Assembly (NCBI GenBank): GCA_028023455.1 | Contig: JAQFVV010000013.1 | Location: 5,766,001-5,830,000 of the forward strand | Length of the DNA: 64,000 nt | DNA from: Epiperipatus broadwayi | Lineage: Eukaryota > Onychophora > Udeonychophora > Euonychophora > Peripatidae | Reading direction: 5' to 3' | Position numbers and translations under genes: made by a program | Notes under the pieces: generated by a model | What the model saw: the letters and a program-made list of their open reading frames with translations, nothing else | What the model was told of the DNA's origin: nothing | Database searches by the model: none | Part shown: piece after piece, positions 50,069-62,212 of the stretch | Layout of the letters: each line of letters starts with the position of its first letter | How positions within the stretch are numbered: position 1 is the stretch's first letter

Positions 50069-51159
50069 AATTTATTAAATTAATTTTGTAAAATATAGCA
50101 AATATTTTAAACAGATTCTTCTCTTAATTCAAAGATAATCATTTATTGCTTCACTGGAGTGACATTAAAAATAACACTATTTTTATGGCAATGAGAAATA
50201 ATGTATAACTATTTGCTAAGAAAAAAAGAAAGAAGCTAATATTATTTTATGCACATAAAGTATCTTTAATCATTAACATAACATAAAATATTAACATAAT
50301 TATATAATGTTTTTGGGAAAAACTATGTATCAGTCTTCATGCTGAGAAATCCCTATGTTCAGTAATAAAAAAATCCTACTTAAAGTCTCCCAAATAATTT
50401 TGTTCTTTAAAATCTTTAGAAATATCCTGGATTACAGACATAAAGAATTTCTCTCTAGTAGACGGCCAATGGTTCAATGAAATCTCATTCATCTTTTTTA
50501 TGAATTTTTTTTCCCGAAGTATTGATGTGTCTTAAGTAATAGTGCGTGTGTGGAAGGTGAAGTCTTTTCATAAGTTATTTTATCACGAAGTTGATCAATC
50601 ACAGTAGGAGATTAAATATATATATATATTTATCTATTTTTGATATCATTTATATCTTACACCCATACATGTGCAGGTTAATTAATAGATATGGATGCCA
50701 CTTTCCTAAGAAAAGAGATATTCTGGATTATCTACCATTTAATCATCATTATGATACTACTGTTCTCATGCTAGCTAAAGACTAGCCTGAGTTTGTTTCT
50801 CTGGAGATGAGATATTGTTTATAATTAAATGAGATTAACTTTATATTTATTAAAGAGAGAAAAAAAATCACATATACACTAATAAATAAATTACATATAA
50901 CCTAAACATTATTTACAAATAAATACATTTTATTGTCCAAGTGTTTAATTACTTGTTTAACTGTGCATTTTCTTACTGCTTAATTGCCAGTTGGGCTAAA
51001 TCTTTATCATTTTATTAATTGTAAGTGCCATATTTGCAATATATACATTTTATTTAATTGGATGTTGTTAGACATATCCATTGTGTTTAATAATTTGGCA
51101 ACTTGTTCCATAGATTTCTTATCTGTACTTAACAGCATCTGTTTTATTCAGAAAAGCAA

Positions 51160-52570
51160 ATTATGTTGAATAGTTCTAATAGTCTGACTCTCATATTATG
51201 TGTATCTAACATTCTTAGTCTGGCCACTTGTCTCTGAAAAACTGAGAATAATTTTCTCCACTGCCAGCTTTAAATTTTTCCTGCATGATGTGATATTGTA
51301 TAGTCTCTTGGTGTTTTTCTGTCCAGAATTTGTTTAACAAGTCTTTTTTATAATATTGAAAAGTCTCAGGCCTATTTAACAATAAATCATATCAAAATTG
51401 AGAATGCTCTTACAGGTTATTGCTAACTTGCTCTCTTCTGATGTGGTATTAAGATGAAAATATTTTTCTAAACTATTTAAATGTTCTATAGGAGCATCAC
51501 CAGTTTCACTTATAAATATTCTGACTTTTAAAAACCGATTTAAGTTAGGTGAATCCAATTATATTTCTCTAATTCTCCTTCTCAGATGGCTCTAGGTTGG
51601 GATTTCCTTTCTTTTCATTTTGGATTAAATATTTTATTTTTTCTTCTCCACTCATTAGTATAGTCTTACTTCTTTTCAAAGGATTCATTACCTTAGCATC
51701 AAGCTTCTGAATTTCATCACTATAACCAGTCATTTTTGTTTCTTCTTTTACTTCACTTTCATTTTGAAATTTTATCCATAACTCCCCCATCCTTCCTTTT
51801 AAATCTTCTTTTGTTTTCCAAATTTCAGCTATATTTTCATCATTTTTTTTTTATATATTCCATCACCTGGATTCCCACCTTTTCCATCCCCATCGTTTGC
51901 TCTTTTTTTATTAATTTCACAATTAATTTCATTAATTGCTCCTCTTTCATGGTATAGAATTTAATATCAAAATTTCTCTGCATTTCTTTGAATCTCTATT
52001 CTTCAGCAGTACGTCTTCAATACTTTAAAACTTTATGTCAGTACTTTGTTATGCTTTTTTGATCTCATTTTTTTTGTTGTATTTTCTCTAAACTTTGAAG
52101 TTTCCTATTCATATTCTGCTGCATATTTTCAAATTTATTATTTTTCTGCTGTATATTCTCAATGTTTTGGAATCTCTTATTGACGCTTTGTTGTATGTCT
52201 TGTCATTTATCATCATTTTTCTGCAGTAATTCTTTTATATTCTGGAATTTGACATTTATGCTTTTACATCTTTTGTACCTTTAAATTCAAATTATTTTGG
52301 AATTTTCTAACCATATTTTTTTGTATCTCTTGCAGCTTTTGTATGAGATTTTCCATCATGTAATTTTGTTACCAACTTGTCATTACTGAATATTCATGCC
52401 TTTGCTGATCTTCATTGATCCAATCTTCATCTTTTTGTATTTCTGGCTGCTCTTTAGATTGTTTTTGTCATTCCATCTTTGGACAATTAGCCTTCTTGAT
52501 TATATTCTTATCTTGCTCCATGCTTTTTGAAAAAGCTTTTGTTATCATTGAAAATCTGAGTTTATTATTA
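51160..52570 (-). pseudogene. LTR-retrotransposon gag remnant
   Basis: Reading leftward on the - strand, an N-terminal region (52570-51950) has stops but repeated coiled-coil-like segments (IQKLQEIQKNM, a pattern of Gln, Lys and hydrophobic residues every seven). It is followed by an acidic linker (51790-51569). A capsid-type segment then reads DAPIEHLNSLEKYFHL (51558-51376) and, after a stop, FQYYKKDLLNKFW and QEKFKAGSGENYSQFFRD (to about 51225). The order is that of a Ty3/gypsy-like Gag capsid. No zinc knuckle, protease or pol is seen, and no paired LTR was found, although 52600-52930 has an LTR-like TATA tract. It is dead. The + strand ORFs here are its shadows. Confidence 0.7.
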
Positions 52571-53689
52571 TCAGTTTATACACCCCCTTGTTTTTATTTA
52601 TACTGAGGTATATTAATTTCTCTCTATATATTATTGATTGCATATAACATTCCAATTAAACAATCTTAATCTATTATGTATGCTTAAAACAGTGTAGTAG
52701 ATTCTGACCATGCAACTATTCCAACTGCCATCTGTCATTTTCCTCTGCCCCACTCCCCTTTTTTAAATCTATATATAAAACCCTTATTCCAACTCCTCTG
52801 CCAGTCTAATATATAACTTTTCACCTATCTTATATGTTACCTTGTTATTACGCTGGTGACAATATAATTTCTTTATATTCTTATTAATTTATTATTTATT
52901 AACTTTACCATTCATATTGTAACAGGCACTCTTAGAATGGCCATGCATAAGGTGGTACTAGCTAAAACTACAACTACTTTCATGTTTATAGACTGATATT
53001 TTTATATTAATTTAAGTTATATTTTATCCCCAGTATAATAATAAATCAGGCCCAAGTTATATAAGCATATTGTTGAAGGAATAATAGTGATCTGTGCATA
53101 TATTTTTTTATCTACTCACAGGAATAAGTAAAATATTAAAAAGGTTATGATGCTATGTAGCTGCCTATTGTTTTTTATGTATGATTATATTTTATTATTT
53201 GTAATTATCACAAATTTTATCAATTTGGGTTTGTAATTTATTTATGTGTTAGAATAAGGGATGATCAAGTTGATTGTAAATATTCTACAATATTTTTTTG
53301 ATGTTTATCAAATATTTTTTTCTGGTAATAAGTTAAAGCAAATGCAACTTGTTATTGTTTGACCAAATCTTTAATTTTCACTAATGGATAAAAATGGTCA
53401 TCATGCTTTGTATTTTATTTTTAAAAACAAAAAAATGTAAAGTAATTAAATGCCAATATCGGCAGAGAAAAATCTAGAGCGATTCTATTTTAGAGTTAAA
53501 ATTGAAAAAACTTTCCCATTGTGTTAAAATTTAGAAAATTGATGTAAATGGAACTCTTTGATCAATTACGATGGTCTGAGGGAAAAAGAAAAGATAAAAG
53601 TAAAAGATAAAAAAAGAATAAGGTATAAAAAAGCTGTACATATTGTTGCAATCAATTGGCTAAGAATTTAGAGTTAGCTGATGCAATAA
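52571..53689 (+). other. PAK intron 3, possible LTR trace, otherwise nothing recognised
   Basis: The stretch 52600-52930 has a composition unlike the surroundings and, on the - strand, begins TGTTACAATATG and holds a 'tatatatag' box, which could be the 5' LTR of the gag remnant. No second copy lies in the window to prove it. Confidence 0.3.
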
Positions 53690-54380
53690 TGATAGGGGGG
53701 TACTCAGTTTGTATTTTAATGAGGGTGCTATACAAACTGTTCAACAGGTGTTGGAGTGGTCTCTGGTAGCTCTTCTCTGATTGTTTTTGGTCATTGAAAT
53801 ATTGTGGTTGCAGTGCTGCATTCTTTTAATCTGCCATGCTGGTTGATTAAATATTTGACCACAGATCCATCTGACTGATGATATTTTTTCATTGTAAACT
53901 GCTACGGCTGTACTTGAGAATTCGTCTGGAGAATCAAGAAGAAGATGCTGGTTGTCCAACATTAAAGAAGTTACTAAAAAGGGAATAGAGATGAGCTTGG
54001 CTACAAATGAAAGTCCTTCCAAAGTTATGCGAATAATTAGCAGCTTGCTGATGCTGTAAGAAAGAAGAGAAATATTGATAAAAAACTGAAGAAGAATGAA
54101 AATGTCTAAAGTAGTCAGTATAATAAAGATGGACTAAATTCCCTATGTCAGTGCACCAGCCTGACTCCTTTTATGCTGCTGCCATATAACCACCAGCACC
54201 AGCTGATGATGATAATGAACATCTAAATGCCTACATTTTGCTAAAATAAGATTTCTCCAGCTGATGATGATAATGAACATCTAAATGCCTACATTTTGCT
54301 AAAATAAGATTTCTCACCGCCCTGTGGTCATGCTTTGTAGCACACTCAGAAATCTTGAAGTCCGGATGAAGAAACCAAAA
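53690..54380. other. G+C-richer block with a 93-codon ORF, unknown repeat
   Basis: The - strand frame 54022-53741 (93 codons, starting MEGLSFVAKLISIPFLVTSL) is open and of normal composition, but no motif or family is recognised. The block ends in a perfect tandem duplication and then returns to AT-rich sequence. No splice-bounded continuation was found. A fragment of a mobile element or a retrocopy is possible. Confidence 0.3.
54199..54314 (+). repeat. Perfect tandem duplication, two 58-bp units
   Basis: 54199-54256 and 54257-54314 are identical ('ccagctgatgatgataatg...'). With no differences this is a very recent duplication or an assembly artefact. Confidence 0.95.
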
Positions 54381-57300
54381 AAAGCCAGATGATTTTTTTA
54401 AATTTTAATATAATATTGTCTGTATGCTTTGATAAGATGAATTTTATTGATATATATATATATATATTTGCATTACATGTATGTTATCTTATTTATCCAC
54501 AAAGCGTTGGATTTATCTACTTTAAATCATCCTCCCATATTAATTTTGAAAAGTTTAGATATCTGTACTTATATATGTATGTTCTTTCTATTTTTTTGTT
54601 GTTTCTGTTAACACATAAATGCGCATAGTAGAAAGAAATTTAAATTGCTTGAAATTAGATATTTTGCTTTTGTCTCCGTGTGCATTTCGATTGGTATATC
54701 CAGAACACTCTTATAAAAATGTTTAATAAAGAAGGATGTGTAGATAGATATATATGTATATTTTCTTTTTTTTTTTTATATATAATAAAAGTAATGCTTA
54801 ACCTGTGTGCACATGGGTAGAAACTCAGACTATGTTATCCAAGGGCATTTAGATGAAAATAGGGAGGGGAGTTCCATATTTAACTTAAATCAGTGCACTT
54901 CTGGATTTTTCTTTATTATGACGCTTATGTTAATCAAATATATTTTATTCGTGTGTGTAAATGGTGATAGGTTTATTTGGGAAATTTATTTAATTACAAG
55001 TGTTCATTTTATTTCTTTCTCCAACAAGATTATACAAATTTTCCAATCATAGCATAATCCATTATTTACCTGAGATAGGGAATTGACTGAGGGAAGACTA
55101 TGGGTTACTGCTTTATCAGATTATTAAAAGTTTGTTGTCGTGCTGATACCTTTTCTTTACTTATTTGTGTTATATGTTTTGTTGGTAGTTGAATATCTTT
55201 TCAGGAGGGGTTTTCTCTTTCTGAAAATGGCGCATAAAGGCAAGGTTTAAATTTTGCCTTTCAAAGGTATGGTACGGCCAACATCATGATATCAATAAGC
55301 ATGACAATAGAGTTTTGGTAAGGGAGAGATCAGGAAATATAGCCAGCTTTGGTTTGATCTCTCTCATTTAAAATTTCAATTAATTAACTTTAAGTCATTA
55401 GTTATAGAGTTTAATATTGAGTTTATTAGGATATCATTTTCTGATGCGCGACAGTAACCTCATATTCGATTCTGTGACCATGGTATGAACCCACAGGGTA
55501 GGCATCCACTGGTACAATATATATAACTCACATATAGTGTATTTCTAAATAAACAAATTTAAAAAAAAACAATTATAAAATATCTGAATTAGAACCAAGT
55601 GTTATCTATTATCTTCTGTTTCACTAAAGTCATTCATTGATTGTGTTTTTCGTGATCTAATATTTCACCTATGTAGATATCAGACCCTTCATTTTATTTG
55701 AGGCTCTACACATTACATGCCAAAAAATTACTATATCTGGAACCTTTTATTTTTCTTCACTTATCTGTATATGTCCACCTGTCACCTTGAAATTTTTTTT
55801 ACTCATACAATTCAATAGGGAATAATGTCCAGAGCTCTTTTGTCCTCTATAATCATTGTTTTTGGTTCACTCTTTTTTTTCATTGGACAACAATTCAGAG
55901 GCTTCAAGCACTTCTATTATGTGTACAATGAGGAGAAATGAATCATTATGGCATAAGGATTTCTTTTTCCAGGTAATATTCTATAGGCGGGCTCTTATCA
56001 GTTGGCAAACAGAAGCAAGACTATATGGTGATGAGCAGGGCTAAAGTACTTTAAAATGTGTACTTCATTTGATTTATTTTGGTAAAATCATTAATTAATA
56101 TTTCATTCAATATCACTTATTTCAACAGATTGATAGCACTCACTATAACAAAATTTTTTTGTTTATTTCCTTAGATTGATTTCTGTGCGTAGATTAATAT
56201 AATCAATAGAATTTTATAATGTAAATCTTATAATGTAAAACTTCACTTTCTGGCAAGAATTTATTGGTTTTGCAGTCCTATCATTATCCCAAAGTATTTT
56301 TCCTTCACTCTTAATAAAAAGAAAAGTATTTTCCAGCCTCAATTTTTTTGTTATTGTCTCCGCATTTAGATACAAGTCTTACTGCTCTTCTTTTACTTCT
56401 TTCAATATAATAGCTTGCCCCCTCTCTTTTAAATTTCTTTTCTTATAACTACATGAAAGAAATTGCTGAATAATCCTCATCTGAGTTATTTAAGTTTTAT
56501 TATTTAAGACCAATTGTATAATTTGCCCATTACAAAAGGCAACAATATTACTAGGAACAAAATATTTAATTAAGGTAAGACTAAAATTTTGATTTTCAAA
56601 ATTTAATTTGAATAAGCTTAATAAATCAAGATTCTTTTTTTTTTTTCTTCAAAAATCATATAAAAGATAATAACAACTATTAAAATATATTCAGACCTCA
56701 CATGCACACACATACCACATTTACAGACAAATATATATAATATATTTATCATTTATATTTTGCTTTATCACAATGTGAACCTTTAATAAACAACAACAAA
56801 AAGTATTAAGTATAATTATTATAACCGGAAAGGACAAATATATTAACTATTCAATTTAATTTAAATATTATAGATAGATAATTAGTAAGACTTTCTTCCT
56901 CTATGGATATATGTATATTAATGGCTTATTACAGATTTATTATTACCTTCAATTACAAATAAGTATGATTATATTTTTTTTTTTCTTAAAAAAAAATTTT
57001 GTTAAAATAACTATTTGACTTTAATTATAGTTCATATATATATGAAAGGATTTTTTTCTCTTTCATGCAGCTTTCTGAGCTGTGAGTTTCAATGTTTTTT
57101 TTTTTTTTTGATAAAAAAAGGGGAGAAAAAAATTGTCTTCTTGATAATAATAGTAAAAAAATATATACAATTTTCCAAAGTCATATTTTAAAACTAGGTG
57201 ATGAGAGGTTCATCAATGATTCTTAGGGGCTAAGGATTGACTTATTAATTCAAAGTCTTTGTCATTGGCATTTTTTAGTCAACAGTCTTTTGATATTGAC

Positions 57301-57912
57301 AGATTACATGCCTAGAATTCAATAGACGATATATTTTAAAAAATTAGCCAGTCATCTGTTTGGTTCCTATGAAGCATATTATAGAGGAAACTGGTAGAAT
57401 CATGGGGCAAATGACTTTCTGTATTACAAATTGCTATTTAATTTACTTTTCTAATTATTCATACATAACTAATTTTCAGTCACATACAACATAAATGTTC
57501 TACATTCATGGCTGATAAATTAGAATTCTACTGGTTACCTTTTTATAGCCTTTTCTCTAAGAAAAAAAAATTAAGTAACTTTAATTTAAGCTGGTCTTCC
57601 TTTTAAAAAACTTTTCAATTATCTCTTTACCTACTTATTTTTTAAAGTCATTGTTTAGTTTCTGTTTAAGATTTTTTAAAAAAATATGATAAATACATTC
57701 TTTACTTAAAATATTTTTTTTTTGAAAAAAAATTGCTTTATATCTTAAAATCTTAGTTAAATAGATTAACATTCATATTTGTAATGCAGATTAATTGTCT
57801 TACGAATACAAATTATATTTCTTATTATTTTACATTTCCAAAATTCTTCTATGAAAAACAACAAAGTATAGATAAAGTTTCTGTATCTTAAATAATTTAA
57901 TTAATTCTCATT

Positions 57913-57916
<4 letters not shown>
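54381..57916 (+). other. PAK intron 3, no recognised gene
   Basis: AT-rich with TA microsatellites (54453-54468) and poly-T. The ORFs at 54389-54628, 54807-55052 and 55856-56044 lack conserved motifs. The segment 55060-55520 is somewhat richer in G+C and may be an old repeat. Confidence 0.4.

Positions 57917-57948
<32 letters not shown>
57917..57948. repeat. (CA)n microsatellite
   Basis: About 16 CA units, uninterrupted. Confidence 0.95.
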
Positions 57949-57953
<5 letters not shown>

Positions 57954-58020
57954 ATTTAAGGTTTGCTTGTAATTAAGAAAAAAAAATTATGAATTGATCA
58001 AATTTTAACTTTTTATTATA

Positions 58021-59528
58021 CTATATTTCCCCCCAAAATAAACTAGGTCTTATATTAATTTTTGGTTCAGCGGCTTATTTTCAGGGGATATCTTATTTTT
58101 TCATGCACAAAAATCTGCATTTATTCACATACACAAAATGTACATTTATTCAAAATCTCAAATCAACTTTCCAAATATGTTTTTTCAGCAACACCCATTG
58201 TGAATATTTGAATTTTCAGTTAGTGATATTTTCACTGGGATATTTATTTACATTTATTTAAACACAAAAACTTGTCTGGGGTCATCGTTTAAATCTACCA
58301 TTAAATCAAATATTAATTGAAAACTTACAAAATAGGATTGTAATAAAAATAATTACTGGTAAGAATGAGTACCCATACAAAAGCCATGAAAAAAATGCAA
58401 GCACAAAAATTCAGAAAAAATTTCGGTATTTCACAATGCATTGGGTATGAATATTATAACACGGTGTATTGAATTAACAAAAATATATATATAAGACACA
58501 GCCACATCTATCCGTTATCAAGGGTACACATTGTAAACACTTTCCAAATTACTCATAATAGCCCTGCTTGGGTATTTTTTTTAAAAACTTTTCTTTAGGA
58601 GAAAAGATTGATTTAATTTAAATTTTAATTATTAAAATCACTTCTGTTATTTAAATTCTTTAAGGAGGTAAAAAAAAACCATTTAAGAAATGAAGCAGAT
58701 TTTTTTTTCATCTTGAATATTTAAAAGCTACCATGATCAAACTGTAAATCTAAATATTAAATATAAATAAAATAATAAAAAAGTGAAGGGCCATAAATAA
58801 AAAGGACACTAGCTTCCCTCTTCTAAAAATTGTAGCTACCATTTCTGGCTTTAGAATGTAAATTTACTCACAAATATTCAATTTATAATATACAAATAAC
58901 TTTAAAACCAGACATCAACTGTCATTAATTGTATAATGCTATGATTATGATACTTTTCAGTATTTGAAAACACTTAGCTTTAAAATAAATTTATTTATTA
59001 TAAAACAAACCTAATCTGCTGTTAAATGTTTCAACATTTATTAAATAATTACATTTAGTGCAGAAAAGCAGGTTATAAGCTTTTATAGAATTACCTAAAA
59101 TTACATAAATGAATTATAAATTGTTCAATATATTGGTCTGTGGTAGAGAGAATTTTAAGTTTTTTTGAATCATTCATAAAGTCAAGAAATTGATTATCTT
59201 AAGTCCAAGATTTGGCTGAGAGAAAATTATTTTTCTATGCACATTGAATTATGTTTATTGAAAATGTTTAACAGGACAATTCATAAGTATTATTATAATT
59301 TATATTATTATTTCTTTAACACATTAATGTCAATAATAATATTTATTTATACATTCATTACTTTATAATTCAATACATATATTGTGTGCTTCAATAAATG
59401 AAAAGAAATCCATTCATCTAGCTGATGATCTTAACTAGGGCTTATATTTGAGATAGAGCTTCTATTACAACTGAAAAATCATGCTAGGGCTTATTTTCTG
59501 GTTAGGTTTTATTTTCAGGGAAACATGG
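58021..59528. mobile_element. 1.5-kb TA-flanked MITE (Tc1/mariner type)
   Basis: The ends CTATATTTCCCC.. and ..GGGAAACATGG are imperfect inverted repeats, followed inward by 'aaaataa' tracts and 'cttattttc' tracts on both sides. TA stands outside each end (58019-58020 and 59529-59530). No transposase ORF is present. It lies in PAK intron 3. Confidence 0.75.
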
Positions 59529-59530
59529 TA

Positions 59531-60577
59531 TATACATTTTAAATAAAATATTAACTCATTCATGCATATACGTATAGACACTTATGGAGAATTAAATATT
59601 TAGATTATCTTATTTTTTTTTTTCTCTTGCAGTCTAAACTTTAAAATACTATTTGCTGCTGTAGTTTTTTTTTGGTAAAGCTGAACAATTTCTAATGTGG
59701 AATGACTAGATTCAGAGTTCACTTTTATCATTATAATAAATATGTAAGAAATTAATGTGATTAGTAAATAAATATTTTGATGGTAATTAATTATTGGAAA
59801 ACAAAATAATGAAATTAGTTAAATGTAGAGAATTTTTTTTTTTCTAAAGTAAATTTTAAACTTCCTTGGGATCTGTCTTGTTTTTCATGAGAGACTCCAT
59901 CCTAGCAAGAATTTTTTTAAATTGTATTTAACAATTTATAATAAAATGTTAAGTCCACATACTTCAAAAAAAAGTTGGGCAAACATTGACATTTATTCAA
60001 TAATTAAATATACTTAATTTTAATTAAGATCTTATGTTGTAAGGAACTATTAGATGGATCTCCATTGACAAAAGCTTTGGATTGACATTATATAATGAGC
60101 TTTGTGTAGAATTACATTAAAAAGCTAGAAATGATTTAGTAAATGCCATTAATTGAATTTAGTGATTTAGAGAGGAAATAATTGTTTTCATTTTTAATAC
60201 ATATTTGATGAGAACTAAGAGAACATTCAAAAATTAGATTCTTCCTATTGCTTGATCAAAAAAACAAAAAACATTGCATATTGCTTTTAGCAATTACTTT
60301 AAAGAGCTTAATAGTTTGTGTTATTAAATATTTTTTATAGATACATTTATGCACTGTTTGAAAATTTATAACAGTAGGTAATATAAAATTGTATTTCAAA
60401 ATTTGTCATCTGCATTGTAAGAATTGTTTTTTTCTTTTAATTTAAATCAACCAGCTAAAGTATTTGCATTTTTTCATCCTTAGTTTCTTCTGTAGATTTT
60501 TTTTTCTTTTTATCAGAGTAACATTTCTAATTAATTTCATTTCAATGCTTATGTGCTGTGACTTGTAATAATTTTAG
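59531..60577 (+). other. PAK intron 3, no recognised element
   Basis: AT-rich sequence; nothing recognised before the candidate cassette at 60578. Confidence 0.45.
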
Positions 60578-60616
60578 GGTCGTTTGGAGTCCATTGGACA
60601 CCACTTAAGGATTTAG
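60578..60616 (+). CDS. PAK: Candidate PAK cassette exon (39 nt)
   Basis: A 'taataattttag' acceptor precedes 39 bases ending at a GTCTGT donor (60617). The segment is close to half G+C in an intron well below 30%. It enters and leaves in phase 1, exactly the phase of the 39507/62109 junction. Inclusion would insert 13 residues (G, SFGVHWTPLKDL, then G) between the basic linker and NKNKKENEK just before CRIB, with no stop. The peptide holds Trp, His and Pro, unlike random translation of AT-rich DNA. Against it, the donor is not strong, the polypyrimidine tract is poor, and I know no matching isoform. It could also be chance or a conserved noncoding element. Confidence 0.4.
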   Translation, partial: GRLESIGHHLRI

Positions 60617-62108
60617 GTCTGTACTTTTTTTTTTTGCTCTGTAATTTGTTTTCTTGTTTTGCATCTTTTATGTGTGTCAGAAAGTATCTGCATTGTTTTA
60701 TGATTTAACTGTGTATATATTGTATATGAGATCAGCTGTGCAAATAATGTTTATTTTACTTGTTACTTGCCAATTATCCATAGTGATGCAATGCATGATT
60801 CTTTTACTTTTTATTTGACAGTGATTCTTCATTTCACATCACATTGATAATGCCAATTATATGTCCAGAGTAGTTTCTGGCTATTGAGCTTCATTAATTA
60901 GAGGTGCTCTTTTACATTTATGTTTACATTGATAGCTTAGTATTGGAGTTGATGTGAATTGCATTACTGCTACAGTCATAAATTGTATTTGAGTTGGGAG
61001 AGCCATATATGACTTTGGTACAGCAGTTGTTCAATTCACTACTCCAGAGTTATTATGTAAATATGAGAATTCAGTGAAAACCAGATAATAGTTGCCAATA
61101 TACCTAGATTAATTTCTTGCTATTAACCTTAATACTGAATATTATTTTACACTTATGCTTACATTGATGGATTAGGAGTGGTAGCAATAGGAATTGCATT
61201 ATTATTGTTAAGCATTAATTGTATGCAGGCTGGAAGACTCATGTATTGCTTTAAATTTTTGACAATGAATTTTTCTGTCATGGAATCATTATAAAAGTGA
61301 CAATACAGTTTGCTGTATTCAATATGTATATAAAAATGGCACAGATATATATTAACTTGGTTGAAAGTAAAATAAGCACAAATAATTATGAGAGAGATAG
61401 TGCTAGCAAGATAATAAAAACAATATGGATTCTTTCTGAAATTTTATATGTGTATAAATATCCAGTATTTGTATATTATTACATGGCTATACTCATGTCA
61501 ATACATTTACAAATAATTATTATGTAATTTGAATCAGTGATAGTTCAGTATCAATGATGATCTCCGAGTTTTAAGATTAATTGGTCTTTCATCAAATATC
61601 TATAAGTTATATTAATGCACAGTTTATGATGCAGCTCTAAATATTGAGATGCTAAAATAAATTATATTTAGAAGATAGTAAGTGATGGGACAGTATTAAC
61701 AACAATGGTCAAAAATTATAGTCATGACAGTGTATCTCCTAGTTATTCATTCTTTTCAGCTGATAACTTGCCATGCCTATATATTTAATGAAAACAAAAG
61801 GCTATGTCCTTCAGTATATTTAACTATATTTGCGATTTCTAACATCATTACTAAAACTAAAGTAGATCAGTTCCTAATATAATTAGAGTTGCTAAGGGAA
61901 TTGTCGTGGCATCCAAGCTTATGCTGTAAAACATACATTGTATGTTTATATTGTATATCTGTAATTTAATTGATATTTATTACCTTTAAATTCTTTTTTG
62001 TTTTCACATTTTTAATCGTTTTTTTTAATATTTGTGCTGAATTTTTGACTAATTTTTTAATATTATTGTTTGTTTTCATTATTAACTTATTTAACATATG
62101 CTATTTAG
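60617..62108 (+). other. End of PAK intron 3
   Basis: AT-rich, with an ORF (61297-61527) that has no motif. The open frame starting 61970 merely runs through the splice site into the next exon. Confidence 0.5.
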
Positions 62109-62212
62109 GTAACAAGAATAAAAAGGAAAATGAAAAACCTATAATTTCTCATCCTACCAATTTTGAACATACGGTGCATGTGGGTTTTGATGCAGTCACA
62201 GGAGAATTCACG
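62109..62212 (+). CDS. PAK: PAK coding exon with CRIB motif
   Basis: Two bases complete Gly (G|GT), followed by 34 codons: [11 protein letters not shown], then [16 protein letters not shown], then AVTGEFT, before a GTAGTT donor at 62213 (phase 0). Counting the microexon but not the 39-nt cassette, this is residues 63-97. The CRIB consensus I-S-x-P-x(2)-F-x-H-x(2)-H-V-G is met exactly (Ile75, Ser76, Pro78, Phe81, His83, His86, Val87, Gly88), so the protein should bind Cdc42/Rac-GTP. The preceding Lys-rich run supplies the basic contacts. In the family the next residues start the autoinhibitory segment (GMPxxWARLL). The acceptor is 'gctatttag'. Confidence 0.95.

Larger units (their letters stand above)
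44802..50607. mobile_element. 5.8-kb inverted-repeat structure with nested elements
   Basis: The left arm (about 44802-45605) and right arm (about 49070-50607, itself interrupted by 49332-50068) are inverted copies over about 0.8 kb. The ends share CTACTGTGAT.GATCAA. Inner landmarks include 'cactccactgaagcaat' (45320) against the complement near 50148, and 'gaaaaacattaacatat' (45418) against the complement near 49270. The interior (45606-49069) contains a LINE fragment and a second inverted-repeat element. No transposase was recognised. It is either a giant foldback transposon or two facing copies of an unknown element. Confidence 0.75.
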
